Shown piece after piece: positions 8,120 through 15,879 of a DNA stretch of 39,840 nucleotides. Both the position numbers and the translations under genes were made by a program. Within the stretch, counting starts at the first letter, position 1, and every line of letters begins with the position of its first letter. Under the pieces are notes generated by a model. That model worked only from the letters and a program-made list of their open reading frames with translations. It made no database searches and had not been told where the DNA came from. The DNA lies in contig VYEX01000069.1 of NCBI GenBank assembly GCA_009842675.1, positions 1 to 39,840 of the forward strand. The letters are read 5' to 3'. Source of the DNA: Acidimicrobiia bacterium (GTDB lineage: Bacteria; Actinomycetota; Acidimicrobiia; Acidimicrobiales; Bin134).

Positions 8120-9127
8120 CTACCCAGAGATGGCAGGGGGCGGGGTGCCAGTTTGCAGGTAGTCGGGGGTGGCGTGGTGGCGGAGGTAGTCGATGGGTTC
8201 GGCGCAGCGGTTGAGGGTGGTGGCGTCGTCGGTGGGGATGGGGGTGGGGCGCAGGGCGGAATTGGCGATTGCAGCCAGAGCGTGCTCGAGGAGGTCGGCG
8301 GCGGCTCGTATGTGGGCGGCGGTGTTCTCGGGGGTGGTCATCTGCTGGTAGGAATCAGACCTACCCAGATAGGGGGCGAACCTCCAGTTGGTATGAGAAC
8401 CGTCGTCCTCGGCGGTGTCGAGCGTATCCAGCACGCTATAAACGAAAGAGCCCGACGGGGTGGGACGGAGCTTGGCAGCCATAGCATCGATATCGTGATG
8501 GTTGTCGAGGTGTCGGCGAAGGTGGAGTCGGCCCAGCGCGGTCAGGCTCTTCTCGATGCTCATGTGGGCTGATTCGAGCGCAGACAGATAGGTGTTGTCA
8601 CGGTCTGCCGGATGCCACTCGCCCCCAACCGCTTCGCCGGGGATGGATTTGAGGATTCTAACCAACTCCTGAGTCTTGCGGTGAGCCCCTTCCAGGTCTT
8701 GCAAGGCGAGGCCCCAGTCGTCTCTCGACATGGCAGTCTCCTCGGCACTAGGTGCCGAAGGTGGGCAGGGGCGCTCAACGAGAGTGATGCCGTGGGCATG
8801 CGCTTCTCCGAAGACGGAGGAACGGGCATGCTCCAAGCTCCACTCCCATTCGCCGATAGTGGCGAGGATCACCTCGCATTTGATCCCGCACGCGGCCTCA
8901 GCGGCCTGGCGCAGGGCGAGCTTCGTCGCGCCGTGACCATCGTCCTGAGAGCTATGCGAGCCGGAGACAACAATGATGTCGATGTCGGAACCGGGCTTCT
9001 GAGTCCGCTTGGCGACTGAACCGAACACCACGACGCGCGCAATGTGCGGACCGGCCGCGGCTATCGCCTCAGCGGCGCGGGTGGCATCTTCCAGGGTCGG
9101 TGCTTTGTCGACAACCAGGGTCGCCAT
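8120..9127 (-). CDS. Fused MNT nucleotidyltransferase / HEPN-like protein
   Basis: 335 residues from the ATG at 9127; an in-frame GTG at 9160 is possible but adds a non-conserved leader. The N-terminal domain is a minimal nucleotidyltransferase: VVVFGSVAKRTQKPGSDIDI gives the GSxxKR loop (residues 36-41) and the two catalytic aspartates near 48 and 50. After a linker near residue 135 a helical domain follows (ALESAHMSIEKSLTALGRL) with LHLRRHLDNHHDID, which looks HEPN-like. In type VII TA systems HEPN is an RNase toxin and MNT an AMPylating antitoxin, normally separate proteins; here they seem fused. I do not see a textbook Rx4-6H motif, so nuclease activity is uncertain. Confidence 0.65.
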   Translation of the reverse strand: MATLVVDKAPTLEDATRAAEAIAAAGPHIARVVVFGSVAKRTQKPGSDIDIIVVSGSHSSQDDGHGATKLALRQAAEAACGIKCEVILATIGEWEWSLEHARSSVFGEAHAHGITLVERPCPPSAPSAEETAMSRDDWGLALQDLEGAHRKTQELVRILKSIPGEAVGGEWHPADRDNTYLSALESAHMSIEKSLTALGRLHLRRHLDNHHDIDAMAAKLRPTPSGSFVYSVLDTLDTAEDDGSHTNWRFAPYLGRSDSYQQMTTPENTAAHIRAAADLLEHALAAIANSALRPTPIPTDDATTLNRCAEPIDYLRHHATPDYLQTGTPPPAISG

Positions 9128-9189
9128 GAGACGAGAATACCAGCAAGACTCACCAACCACAGATGTAAATTAGCTATTTTCAATGCCTT

Positions 9190-10332
9190 TTAACTGGCAA
9201 AGGCCTCTTCTTTGGCCCGGAAGTGGGGAATCACGTGGTGGCCGAACTGGCGGATGGTTTCGAGCATGACTTCTTGGGGGATGGTGCCCATCTGGATCAT
9301 GCACATGATCTCGTCGCAGCCGACGGCTTCGAGTTCGCTCACATAGCGGATGGCGTCTTCGTAGTCGCCGTAGGCGTGCTCGACGTTGAAGGTGCTGGTG
9401 GCGTTGGGGCTCAGCGGGATGTTCATCTCGCTGATCTTGGCGTGGACATTGCCCACCGCCTCATCGATGGCCGCAGCAGTGTCCTCGTCGGCTGATCCAG
9501 CCCGAGGTGGGGGCGTGCCCAGGTTCCAGTGCATGATGGCCTCGGCAAAGAACCGCTGACCCCGAGCCCCGATCCGGAACGCCTCGTCCCGGTCGTCGAG
9601 GATCGTGGTGGGGCACAGTGCCGAGAACCAGTCGTTGGGGTGGTCGCTCACGAACCTTTCTCCGGTGCGGGTGGCGATGGCCTCGTCATAGGTCTCCTTC
9701 ATCAGCCGGATCTCATCGGCGCCGGCGAATCCCAGCACTAGGGCACCGATGCCCAACTCGGCGGCCAGCCGCACGGTATCCACCTTGGTGCAGGCCAAAT
9801 ATAGCGGCGGGTGCGGGTCTTGCACCGGGCGGGGCAGAATCGGATGAGGCGAGATGTCCAGCAGGCCGTCCCATTCGAACTCGTCTTCCCGCCAGCAGTT
9901 GGAGATGATCCGCAGCGACTCCTCCACTTGGGCGTAGGTGTCCTCGGGCTTGACCCCGAACGCCGACATCTCCTGGAGAGTGGCTCCCCGGCCAGCACCC
10001 ACGTCCATCCGCCCACCCGACAGCACATCCAGCATGGCGATGCGCTCTGCCGCCCGCAGCGGGTGGTTGTAGCCGAACGGCATGCACACCACCCCGTGGC
10101 CTATGCGAATGCGGGACGTGCGGGCCGCCACCCAGGTCAGAAAGATCTCCGGAGCGCTCATGTGGGCGTACCACTTCAGGCAGTGGTGCTCCACGGCCCA
10201 GATCCGGTCGAAGCCCACCTCCTCAGCCAGCACCGCCTGGTCAACGCAATCGCGGATTACCTGCTGCTCGGTCTCGCGTGACGGATCGGCCATCTGGGCC
10301 TCGAAGATCATCGAGAATTTCACGGCCATCAT
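9190..10332 (-). CDS. LLM-class flavin-dependent oxidoreductase
   Basis: 380 residues from the ATG pair at 10332/10329, preceded by GGTGGGGATGG; the open frame continues upstream but without similarity. It is a luciferase-like TIM barrel: MAVKFSMIFEAQM, AEEVGFDRIWAVEHH, TSRIRIGHGVVCMPFGYNHP, and the signature ERIAMLDVLSGGRMDVGAGRG. Members use FMN or F420 to oxidise or reduce small organic substrates; the substrate cannot be read from the sequence. It is divergent from the acyl-CoA dehydrogenase at 10437, with about 100 bases between them that probably hold both promoters. Confidence 0.88.
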   Translation of the reverse strand: MMAVKFSMIFEAQMADPSRETEQQVIRDCVDQAVLAEEVGFDRIWAVEHHCLKWYAHMSAPEIFLTWVAARTSRIRIGHGVVCMPFGYNHPLRAAERIAMLDVLSGGRMDVGAGRGATLQEMSAFGVKPEDTYAQVEESLRIISNCWREDEFEWDGLLDISPHPILPRPVQDPHPPLYLACTKVDTVRLAAELGIGALVLGFAGADEIRLMKETYDEAIATRTGERFVSDHPNDWFSALCPTTILDDRDEAFRIGARGQRFFAEAIMHWNLGTPPPRAGSADEDTAAAIDEAVGNVHAKISEMNIPLSPNATSTFNVEHAYGDYEDAIRYVSELEAVGCDEIMCMIQMGTIPQEVMLETIRQFGHHVIPHFRAKEEAFAS

Positions 10333-10436
10333 TGAACCATCCCCACCTTGCTGAGCCCGAATGCTGGCGAAACCTCTTGATTGCCCGGCTGTTCGGTGGG
10401 GCCTGCCGACAGCCCTGTAGCTACCATCGACGCGGC

Positions 10437-11660
10437 ATGGATTTTGACGAGACACCTCAAGAAGCCGCCTTCCGGACCGAATGTGTGGAGTGGCTGGACG
10501 CCAACATCCCAGCCGACGGCGGGGGTGCCCGCGACCAGACGGCCATCACCATCTCCGATCCCGAGGTTGAGAACGCCTATGTGAATCGGTGCAAGTCGTG
10601 GCAGCGCACCAAGTACGACGGTGGATGGGGCTCCATCACCTGGCCCACCGAATACGGAGGCATGGGATTGAGCGGCATCCACGAGGGCATCTTCAAAGAG
10701 GAAGAGGCCAAGCGGGTGGCCGCCACCGGAGTGTTCGCGGTGGGCATCGGCATGGCGGGCCCCACCATCATCGCCCACGGCACCGACGCCCAAAAGGAGC
10801 GATTCCTGCCCGCCATGCTCAAGGGCGACGAGGTGTGGTGCCAGCTGTTCTCTGAGCCGGTGGCCGGGTCAGACCTGGGCGGGCTGCGGACCACCGCGGT
10901 GCGCGATGGCGACGAGTGGGTAGTCAACGGCCAGAAGGTGTGGACCTCTGGAGCCCAGTACAGCGACTGGGGCATCCTGTTGACCCGTACCGACCCCGAC
11001 CAACCCAAGCACCGGGGCATCACCTATTTCCTGGTGGACATGAACACTCCCGGCATCGAGGTGCGCCCGCTGGTCCAGATAACCGGTGCCGCCCACTTCA
11101 ATGAGGTGTTCTTGTCGGATGTGCGGATCCCCCACGAGAACATCCTGGGCGGGGTCAACACCGGCTGGGGGCCGATTATGACCACCCTGTCCAACGAGCG
11201 GGCCCTGATTGGGGGTTCCAACGCCCGGACCCGCTTCAACGAGTTGGCGAAGCTGGCCCAGCAGACCGGCACCGACCGCAATCCGGTGATCCGCCAAGAG
11301 CTGGCCAAGGCCTACACCCGCATGGAGATCATGAAGTACCAGGGCTACCGGGTACGGACCGCGGCCAGTCGGGGGGAGCTGCCGGGCCCCGAGAGCTCCA
11401 CCCTGAAGCTAGCCATCTCCCTTCACTTCGAGGAGATGGGCGATTTGGTGATGGCCATGAGCGGCGCTTCAGGGATGCTTCACGGCGATAGCGCCCGTGA
11501 AGAGGGGCGCTGGCAGTACGAGTTCTTGGGCCAATGGGCATCGCGCATCGGAGGCGGCACCGACAACATCCAGCGCAACACCATTGGCGAAAAAGTCTTG
11601 GGCCTGCCCCCCGATATCCGAGTGGACAAGGGAGTCCCCTTTAGGGAGATCCCCAGCTAG
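10437..11660 (+). CDS. Acyl-CoA dehydrogenase
   Basis: 407 residues starting MDFDETPQEAAFRTECVEWL; earlier in-frame starts lie inside the oppositely oriented LLM gene. Family hallmarks: CQLFSEPVAGSDLGGLRTTA (the FAD/substrate binding region), and near the C-terminus ASRIGGGTDNIQRNTIGEKV, the region that carries the conserved Arg and the GG-T-I-RN-IGE motif. It should form an alpha,beta-double bond in an acyl-CoA and pass electrons to ETF. It is the only plus-strand gene in the first 36 kb apart from the remnant at 6605. Its TAG stop overlaps the TAG of the convergent SDR gene. Confidence 0.92.
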   Translation: MDFDETPQEAAFRTECVEWLDANIPADGGGARDQTAITISDPEVENAYVNRCKSWQRTKYDGGWGSITWPTEYGGMGLSGIHEGIFKEEEAKRVAATGVFAVGIGMAGPTIIAHGTDAQKERFLPAMLKGDEVWCQLFSEPVAGSDLGGLRTTAVRDGDEWVVNGQKVWTSGAQYSDWGILLTRTDPDQPKHRGITYFLVDMNTPGIEVRPLVQITGAAHFNEVFLSDVRIPHENILGGVNTGWGPIMTTLSNERALIGGSNARTRFNELAKLAQQTGTDRNPVIRQELAKAYTRMEIMKYQGYRVRTAASRGELPGPESSTLKLAISLHFEEMGDLVMAMSGASGMLHGDSAREEGRWQYEFLGQWASRIGGGTDNIQRNTIGEKVLGLPPDIRVDKGVPFREIPS

Positions 11661-12556
11661 CTGGCGCCGTATACCGGAGCCGGCTCCGGCGACCCGGCAA
11701 TCGAAGCCTGCACGGCTTCACCAACCTCAGCAGCCGCAAACTTGCGCCCCACATCCACCACATGGCCGTGTTGCCAGCCGTCGCACACATTGAGAGCCCC
11801 GCCGGCTATCTCAAAGACCCGTCCGGTCACGTCGCAGGCGTCCGACCCCAGCCACACCACCAGCGGTGAGGCATTGGCCGGATCTTTCTCATCCCAGCCT
11901 TCGGGAGCTTCCTCTTCGTACATGATCCCGGCGGTCATGCGGGTGCGGGCGTCGGGAGCGATGGCGTTCACCATCACCCCGTAGCGACCCCACTCGGCGG
12001 CCTGCTGAATGGTCAGCGCCGCCACCCCGGCTTTGGCCGCGGCGTAGTTGCCCTGACCGATCGAGCCCAGCAGTCCGGCGCCCGAACTGGTGTTTATCAA
12101 CCGTCCCTGCACCATCTCACCGGCCTTGGACCGGTCTCGCCAGTGGGCCACCGCGTGGCGGGCGGGGGCGAAATGCCCCTTGAGGTGGACCCGCATGATG
12201 GCGTCCCACTCCGATTCGCTCATGTTGGCCAGCATCCGGTCGCGCAAGAATCCGGCGTTGCACACCAGCGTGTCGAGGCGGCCCCACGTGTCAACAGCCT
12301 GGGCGATCATGGCCTCGGCCTGGTCCCAGTCGGCCACATCGGCCGCGTTGGCCTCGGCGGTGCCCCCCATGGCCCGGATCTCGGCCACCACCTCTTGGGC
12401 CGGCTCCGATGCCCCTCCTGAGCCGTCGCGCTCCACCCCCAGGTCGTTGACCAGCACCCTGGCTCCCTCGGCGGCGAATTCAAGGGCGTGGGCCCGGCCC
12501 AGCCCCCGGGCCGCTCCGGTGATCACCACCACCCGGCCCTCGGCGATACCGGACAT
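11657..12556 (-). CDS. SDR-family oxidoreductase (3-oxoacyl/3-hydroxyacyl type)
   Basis: 299 residues, NAD(P)-dependent. The cofactor motif is TGAARGLG near the N-terminus, LVCNAG follows, and the catalytic YxxxK is in QGNYAAAKAGVAAL with an upstream Ser pair (NTSSGAG). The C-terminal extension resembles the group acting on 3-hydroxyacyl-CoA substrates. The start ATG at 12556 (or GTG at 12559) lies in TAGTGATG directly at the stop of the thiolase-like gene, so the two are co-transcribed and coupled. Context suggests oxidation of a beta-hydroxyacyl-CoA in the same pathway. Confidence 0.88.
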   Translation of the reverse strand: MSGIAEGRVVVITGAARGLGRAHALEFAAEGARVLVNDLGVERDGSGGASEPAQEVVAEIRAMGGTAEANAADVADWDQAEAMIAQAVDTWGRLDTLVCNAGFLRDRMLANMSESEWDAIMRVHLKGHFAPARHAVAHWRDRSKAGEMVQGRLINTSSGAGLLGSIGQGNYAAAKAGVAALTIQQAAEWGRYGVMVNAIAPDARTRMTAGIMYEEEAPEGWDEKDPANASPLVVWLGSDACDVTGRVFEIAGGALNVCDGWQHGHVVDVGRKFAAAEVGEAVQASIAGSPEPAPVYGAS

Positions 12557-12558
12557 CA

Positions 12559-13716
12559 CTACAGCTCCGGGTTCAACTCAGACGACACCATCCACATGGC
12601 GTAGTACTGGGCGGCGCCGCCGTAGGCGTGGCCGATGGATATCTTGGCTCCCGGCACCTGGTACTCGCCGGCGGTGCCCCGCACCTGGTTGGCCGCTTCC
12701 AGGCAGCGGATCATGCCCGACGCCCCAATGGGATTGGACGACAGCACGCCGCCCGACATGTTCACCGGGAACGACCCGCCCAGCTCGGTGTCGCCGGCGT
12801 CGGTCATCTTCCACCCCTCGCCCTCCTCGGCGATGAGGTGCCCCTCCAGCCACATGGGCTCATACCAGGAGAACGGCACGTACAGCTCCGCGCAGTCGAT
12901 CTGCTCTCGGGGGTTGGTGATCCCCGCCTTGCGGTACAGGGCCTCAGAGCACTCCACGCCGGCTTGGGGCCGCACCGTGTCGCGCCCGGGAAACTGGCCG
13001 AATTCGGTCCGCTTGGCATGGGAGATGACCCACGCCGGAGGTCGGCCCGACTTCTTGGCGATGTCGTCGTTGCCCAGCACCATGGCCGCGGCCCCGTCCG
13101 AAGAGGGGCACGACTCCAGGAAATGGAGCGGATCCCACAGCATTGGCGACTCCCGCACCTTCTCAACGGAGATGTCAGGCAGGTGCAAGTGGGCGTATTC
13201 GTTCTTGAGGGCGTTGAGCCGGTCCTTCACCGCCACCATCCAGCCGATGTGCTCGGGAGCCTTGGAGCGGGCGATGTAGTTGCGGATCCACGGGGCGAAC
13301 GTGCCGCCCGCACCCTGGCCGCCGCTCTTGCCGCCCGACAGCGCCCAGGTGGCGTTGCCTTCCGATTGTTTCTCGTAGGCGACCGTCAGCACTGTGTCGT
13401 ACATGCCCGACTCCACCAGATTCACCGCCGAGATGGCAGTGGACGCCCCCACCGATCCGGCAGTGTGCACCCGGTGAATGGGCTTGCCGATGGCACCCAG
13501 GGCATCGCACAGGCTCAGCAGCGGCATCATCACCCCTTCGAGAGCGTCGGGGGCCTTGCCGATCACAATGGCGTCGATGTCGTCGAAAGTGGCCCCGGCG
13601 TCCTCCAGGGCCCTCAGGGCGGCCTCCCGCACCAGGCCGTCCAAGGTCACATCGTCGCGGCGACGCTTGTACTTGGTCTGGCCGATGCCCAGTACTGCAC
13701 AGGGTCGAGGGGCCAT
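12559..13716 (-). CDS. Thiolase-fold protein, Ltp2-like (no nucleophilic Cys)
   Basis: 385 residues of the thiolase/SCP-x superfamily (AVLGIGQTKY, DGAAAMVLGNDD, VNMSGGVLSSNPIGASGM, IGHAYGGAAQYY). Where thiolases carry the acyl-accepting Cys (about residue 86-88) it has HTAGSVGAS, without Cys. The GHP motif is SNP. It therefore cannot be a classical thiolase. Lipid-transfer-protein aldolases such as Ltp2 have the same kind of losses, keep Tyr residues and cleave steroid side chains together with a DUF35 partner; a DUF35 gene sits two genes upstream. Its ATG overlaps the stop of the preceding gene (TAATG). Aldolase activity is inference. Confidence 0.8.
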   Translation of the reverse strand: MAPRPCAVLGIGQTKYKRRRDDVTLDGLVREAALRALEDAGATFDDIDAIVIGKAPDALEGVMMPLLSLCDALGAIGKPIHRVHTAGSVGASTAISAVNLVESGMYDTVLTVAYEKQSEGNATWALSGGKSGGQGAGGTFAPWIRNYIARSKAPEHIGWMVAVKDRLNALKNEYAHLHLPDISVEKVRESPMLWDPLHFLESCPSSDGAAAMVLGNDDIAKKSGRPPAWVISHAKRTEFGQFPGRDTVRPQAGVECSEALYRKAGITNPREQIDCAELYVPFSWYEPMWLEGHLIAEEGEGWKMTDAGDTELGGSFPVNMSGGVLSSNPIGASGMIRCLEAANQVRGTAGEYQVPGAKISIGHAYGGAAQYYAMWMVSSELNPEL

Positions 13717-14783
13717 TATCCGTCTCCTTCCAACACGCAGAGCAGGTTCTGTTGCAGCGCCGGCCCGCTGGATGCGTGGGCCACGCCTCGGCCGCCATCG
13801 CCGTTGCGGATGGCCCGGGCCAGCTCGATCACCCGAGTGAGGCCCACGGCCATGAACGGGCTGCCGGTCAGCGGCCCGCCCGACGGGTTCACCGAGGTCT
13901 GTCCGTTGAGTCCTAGAGCATCGCGCAAGATGATCTCCTCGGGGCTGTAGGTCACGGTCAGCTCGGCGATGTCCACCGGCCCGTCGTAAAGTCCCACCCG
14001 CTCAGCCGCGATGCGCACCGACGGGGAGTCGGTGAGGTCCCGCAGCGTGGGGTGATGGGAATCGATGCGGTGGTCGATGGCCCGGATCCACACCGGATTG
14101 TCACACAGCTCCCGAGCCCTGTCGGCCCGGGCGATGATCATGGCCGCGGCCCCGTCGCTGGTCGGCGGGCAGTCGAGGCGGCGCAGCGGCTGCTGCACGT
14201 AGGGCTCGGCCAGCAGGTCGTCCACAAACAAGTCGCCGCTGAGCTGGGCGTAGGGGTTGTTCTTGGCGTTGGCGTGGCTGCGGGCCACCACCTCGGCGAA
14301 GTCCCGCTCAGTGGCCTTGCCCGCGGCGATAAGGGCCTGGGCCTGGAATCCGGCCTGGGTGCGGGGGTCCAGGCCAATAGGGGCATGGACGTAGGGATCG
14401 GTCTGGAGCGAGAAACCCTCCCGGTAGCTGCCCGGCGAGCACTTGCCTGAGCCCGACACCAGCACGGTGTCGATATCGCCCGACTGGAGTCGCACAAACC
14501 CCTCGAACAGGGCCCATGCGCCGTCCATCTCCACATGGCTCTCATACACCGGGGGCCACGCCCCCACCGCGTCGATGTTCATGACGAAGGCGAACGGCAT
14601 CCCCGACAGGTAGTCGCAGCTTCCGGCGATGGTGAAGTCGATGTCGTGGCGGTCCATTCCCACCTGCTCGATCACCGAGTTCACGCACGGCATGATCATG
14701 GCCGGCTCGCTGTCGTTGAAGTGGGCGTGGGATGGAGTTTGCTCAAACGCGACGATGGCGACGTCTTCGGCCAGGCTTACCAT
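13716..14783 (-). CDS. Second thiolase-fold protein, Cys-less
   Basis: 355 residues from the ATG at 14783 (MVSLAEDVAIVAFEQTPSHA); the open frame further upstream is a shifted copy of the DUF35 gene. It keeps the thiolase layout: PPTSDGAAAMIIA and VNPSGGPLTGSPFMAVGL. The region that should carry the nucleophile reads SHVEMDGAWALFEG with no Cys, and the C-terminal Cys-Gly motif is replaced by AHASSGPALQQN. In Ltp and ChsE-type operons two such proteins often accompany a DUF35 protein. It overlaps the DUF35 gene by seven bases and the next thiolase-like gene by one base, so the three are translationally linked and may form one complex. Confidence 0.8.
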   Translation of the reverse strand: MVSLAEDVAIVAFEQTPSHAHFNDSEPAMIMPCVNSVIEQVGMDRHDIDFTIAGSCDYLSGMPFAFVMNIDAVGAWPPVYESHVEMDGAWALFEGFVRLQSGDIDTVLVSGSGKCSPGSYREGFSLQTDPYVHAPIGLDPRTQAGFQAQALIAAGKATERDFAEVVARSHANAKNNPYAQLSGDLFVDDLLAEPYVQQPLRRLDCPPTSDGAAAMIIARADRARELCDNPVWIRAIDHRIDSHHPTLRDLTDSPSVRIAAERVGLYDGPVDIAELTVTYSPEEIILRDALGLNGQTSVNPSGGPLTGSPFMAVGLTRVIELARAIRNGDGGRGVAHASSGPALQQNLLCVLEGDG

Positions 14784-15772
14784 GAGTGCTCCTTGAGCTC
14801 GTCGGCGGGCACGTCGGGTTCGCCGGTGGGCTCGAACCGGACGTACACCGATTCGGGAACATTGCCGAAGCGGTTGTCGATGTCTTCCACCGAGCGATCC
14901 TCGGGGTCGCGCCAGATGCAGCGCATCCTCATCCCCACCCGCATCTCGTCCACCGTCATGTCGCGGATGTCGATGCCGATCACCGGCTGGTCCGTCCCGT
15001 CGAACAAAATCGAGCACCGCACATAAGGTTCGGTCTCGGTCTGACCGTAGTACTGCACCGGGTTCAGCTCGGTGAACGCCACCACGGTGCCGACGTCGGA
15101 CACTTCAACCTCGTCGGATTCGCTCATCAGCACCCGGGACATGTTGTCGTAGCCCCGGCCGGGCACGTACACCTTGCCGGTGACTGGGCTGCGCTGGCCG
15201 ATGATCTTGCCGTCCAGCAGTCCCTGGGCGAACCGGGCCCGATGGGGGTACAGCGGCTCGTTGATCCGCAGACTGATGAGGTGCTCAGTGATGGTCACCG
15301 GCTCGTCGCCCGGCTCGATCACCTGGTCGGCTGCGTCGGCCTCGGGCACGAAGTACACATCGGCAACTGAACCGTGGCGCTCCTCCCGAAACTGGGCCTG
15401 CACTCTCATGCCGGTGCTGATGGCCTCGGGATCGCCGCCGGTGTCCACCGCGTGCACCAGGGCGGTGTCGGCCCCATCCAACTTGATGAAGGCAAAGCCG
15501 AACGGCCGGTCGAAGGGGTGCTTGGCCGAGGGCTCGGCCACCCAGGTCCAGTTCTCCACCACCCCGCCGGGGCCAACCTCCACGAGGTCGGGCTCCAGGG
15601 TGGCGAAGGTGTCCGGATCGAACTCCATGGGCGGGCACAGCACCCGGTCGCCGCACCGCTGGCCGAGGATGCGCCCGTCGCGCAGTCCGGTCAGAAACGG
15701 ACCGATGACCGGTCCCGTGGTGCGGGTATAGGGATACTCAAGGGTGTAGTCAACGTCATGCAACTGGGGCAC
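14777..15772 (-). CDS. Double DUF35 OB-fold protein
   Basis: 331 residues from a GTG at 15772 (VPQLHDVDYTLEYPY); a TTG three codons later is an alternative, and the long frame upstream is antisense-frame noise from the epoxide hydrolase. Two similar halves are visible. The first: GPFLTGLRDGRILGQRCGDR, VLCPPMEF, then an OB-fold part ending GMRVQAQF. The second: RFAQGLLDGKIIGQRSPVTG, VYVP, then an OB-fold part ending GMRMRCIW. The zinc-ribbon cysteines are reduced to two in the first half and gone in the second. DUF35 proteins bind acyl-CoA and partner thiolase-like enzymes (ChsH2-Ltp2); the linked downstream genes fit that role. Confidence 0.82.
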   Translation of the reverse strand: MPQLHDVDYTLEYPYTRTTGPVIGPFLTGLRDGRILGQRCGDRVLCPPMEFDPDTFATLEPDLVEVGPGGVVENWTWVAEPSAKHPFDRPFGFAFIKLDGADTALVHAVDTGGDPEAISTGMRVQAQFREERHGSVADVYFVPEADAADQVIEPGDEPVTITEHLISLRINEPLYPHRARFAQGLLDGKIIGQRSPVTGKVYVPGRGYDNMSRVLMSESDEVEVSDVGTVVAFTELNPVQYYGQTETEPYVRCSILFDGTDQPVIGIDIRDMTVDEMRVGMRMRCIWRDPEDRSVEDIDNRFGNVPESVYVRFEPTGEPDVPADELKEHSW

Positions 15773-15793
15773 GGCGGCAAGTTCACCACACGC

Positions 15794-15862
15794 CTGCCAC
15801 CGCCCCCAAAGCAGACCAGCTGTCTGCTCTGCCCCCCTCTGCCACCGCCCCCAAAGCAGACC
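15794..15862. repeat. 24-base direct repeat pair with hairpin
   Basis: An identical 24-base unit (core CCACCGCCCCCAAAGCAGAC) occurs at 15794-15817 and 15839-15862, 45 bases apart. Between them AGCAGAC (15811-15816 region) and GTCTGCT pair in a 7-base stem around CAGCT. The element lies in the gap between the epoxide hydrolase stop and the DUF35 start. It may be a weak terminator or a slipped duplication; no T-run follows on the minus strand. Confidence 0.6.
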
Positions 15863-15879
15863 GGATGGCCCGCCGGTGA

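Noticed and set aside
8066..8572. Gly/Val-rich plus-strand frame opposite the MNT-HEPN gene
   Set aside because: Composition is that of an antisense shadow, and the minus strand has the nucleotidyltransferase motifs.
1..9200. A CRISPR array next to the cas operon
   Set aside because: I looked for regularly spaced repeats of 28-37 bases in the gene-free stretches and found none; the array must be outside the window.
12628..13950. Long plus-strand frame opposite the thiolase-like genes
   Set aside because: An antisense frame of high-GC codon bias; its product has no recognisable domain while the minus strand encodes clear enzymes. The same holds for long antisense frames at 24390-25679, 28045-29232 and 34922-36259.
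15794..15862. The 24-base repeat as a mini CRISPR array
   Set aside because: Only two units with a 21-base gap, no leader and a low-complexity C-rich unit; a local duplication is more likely.
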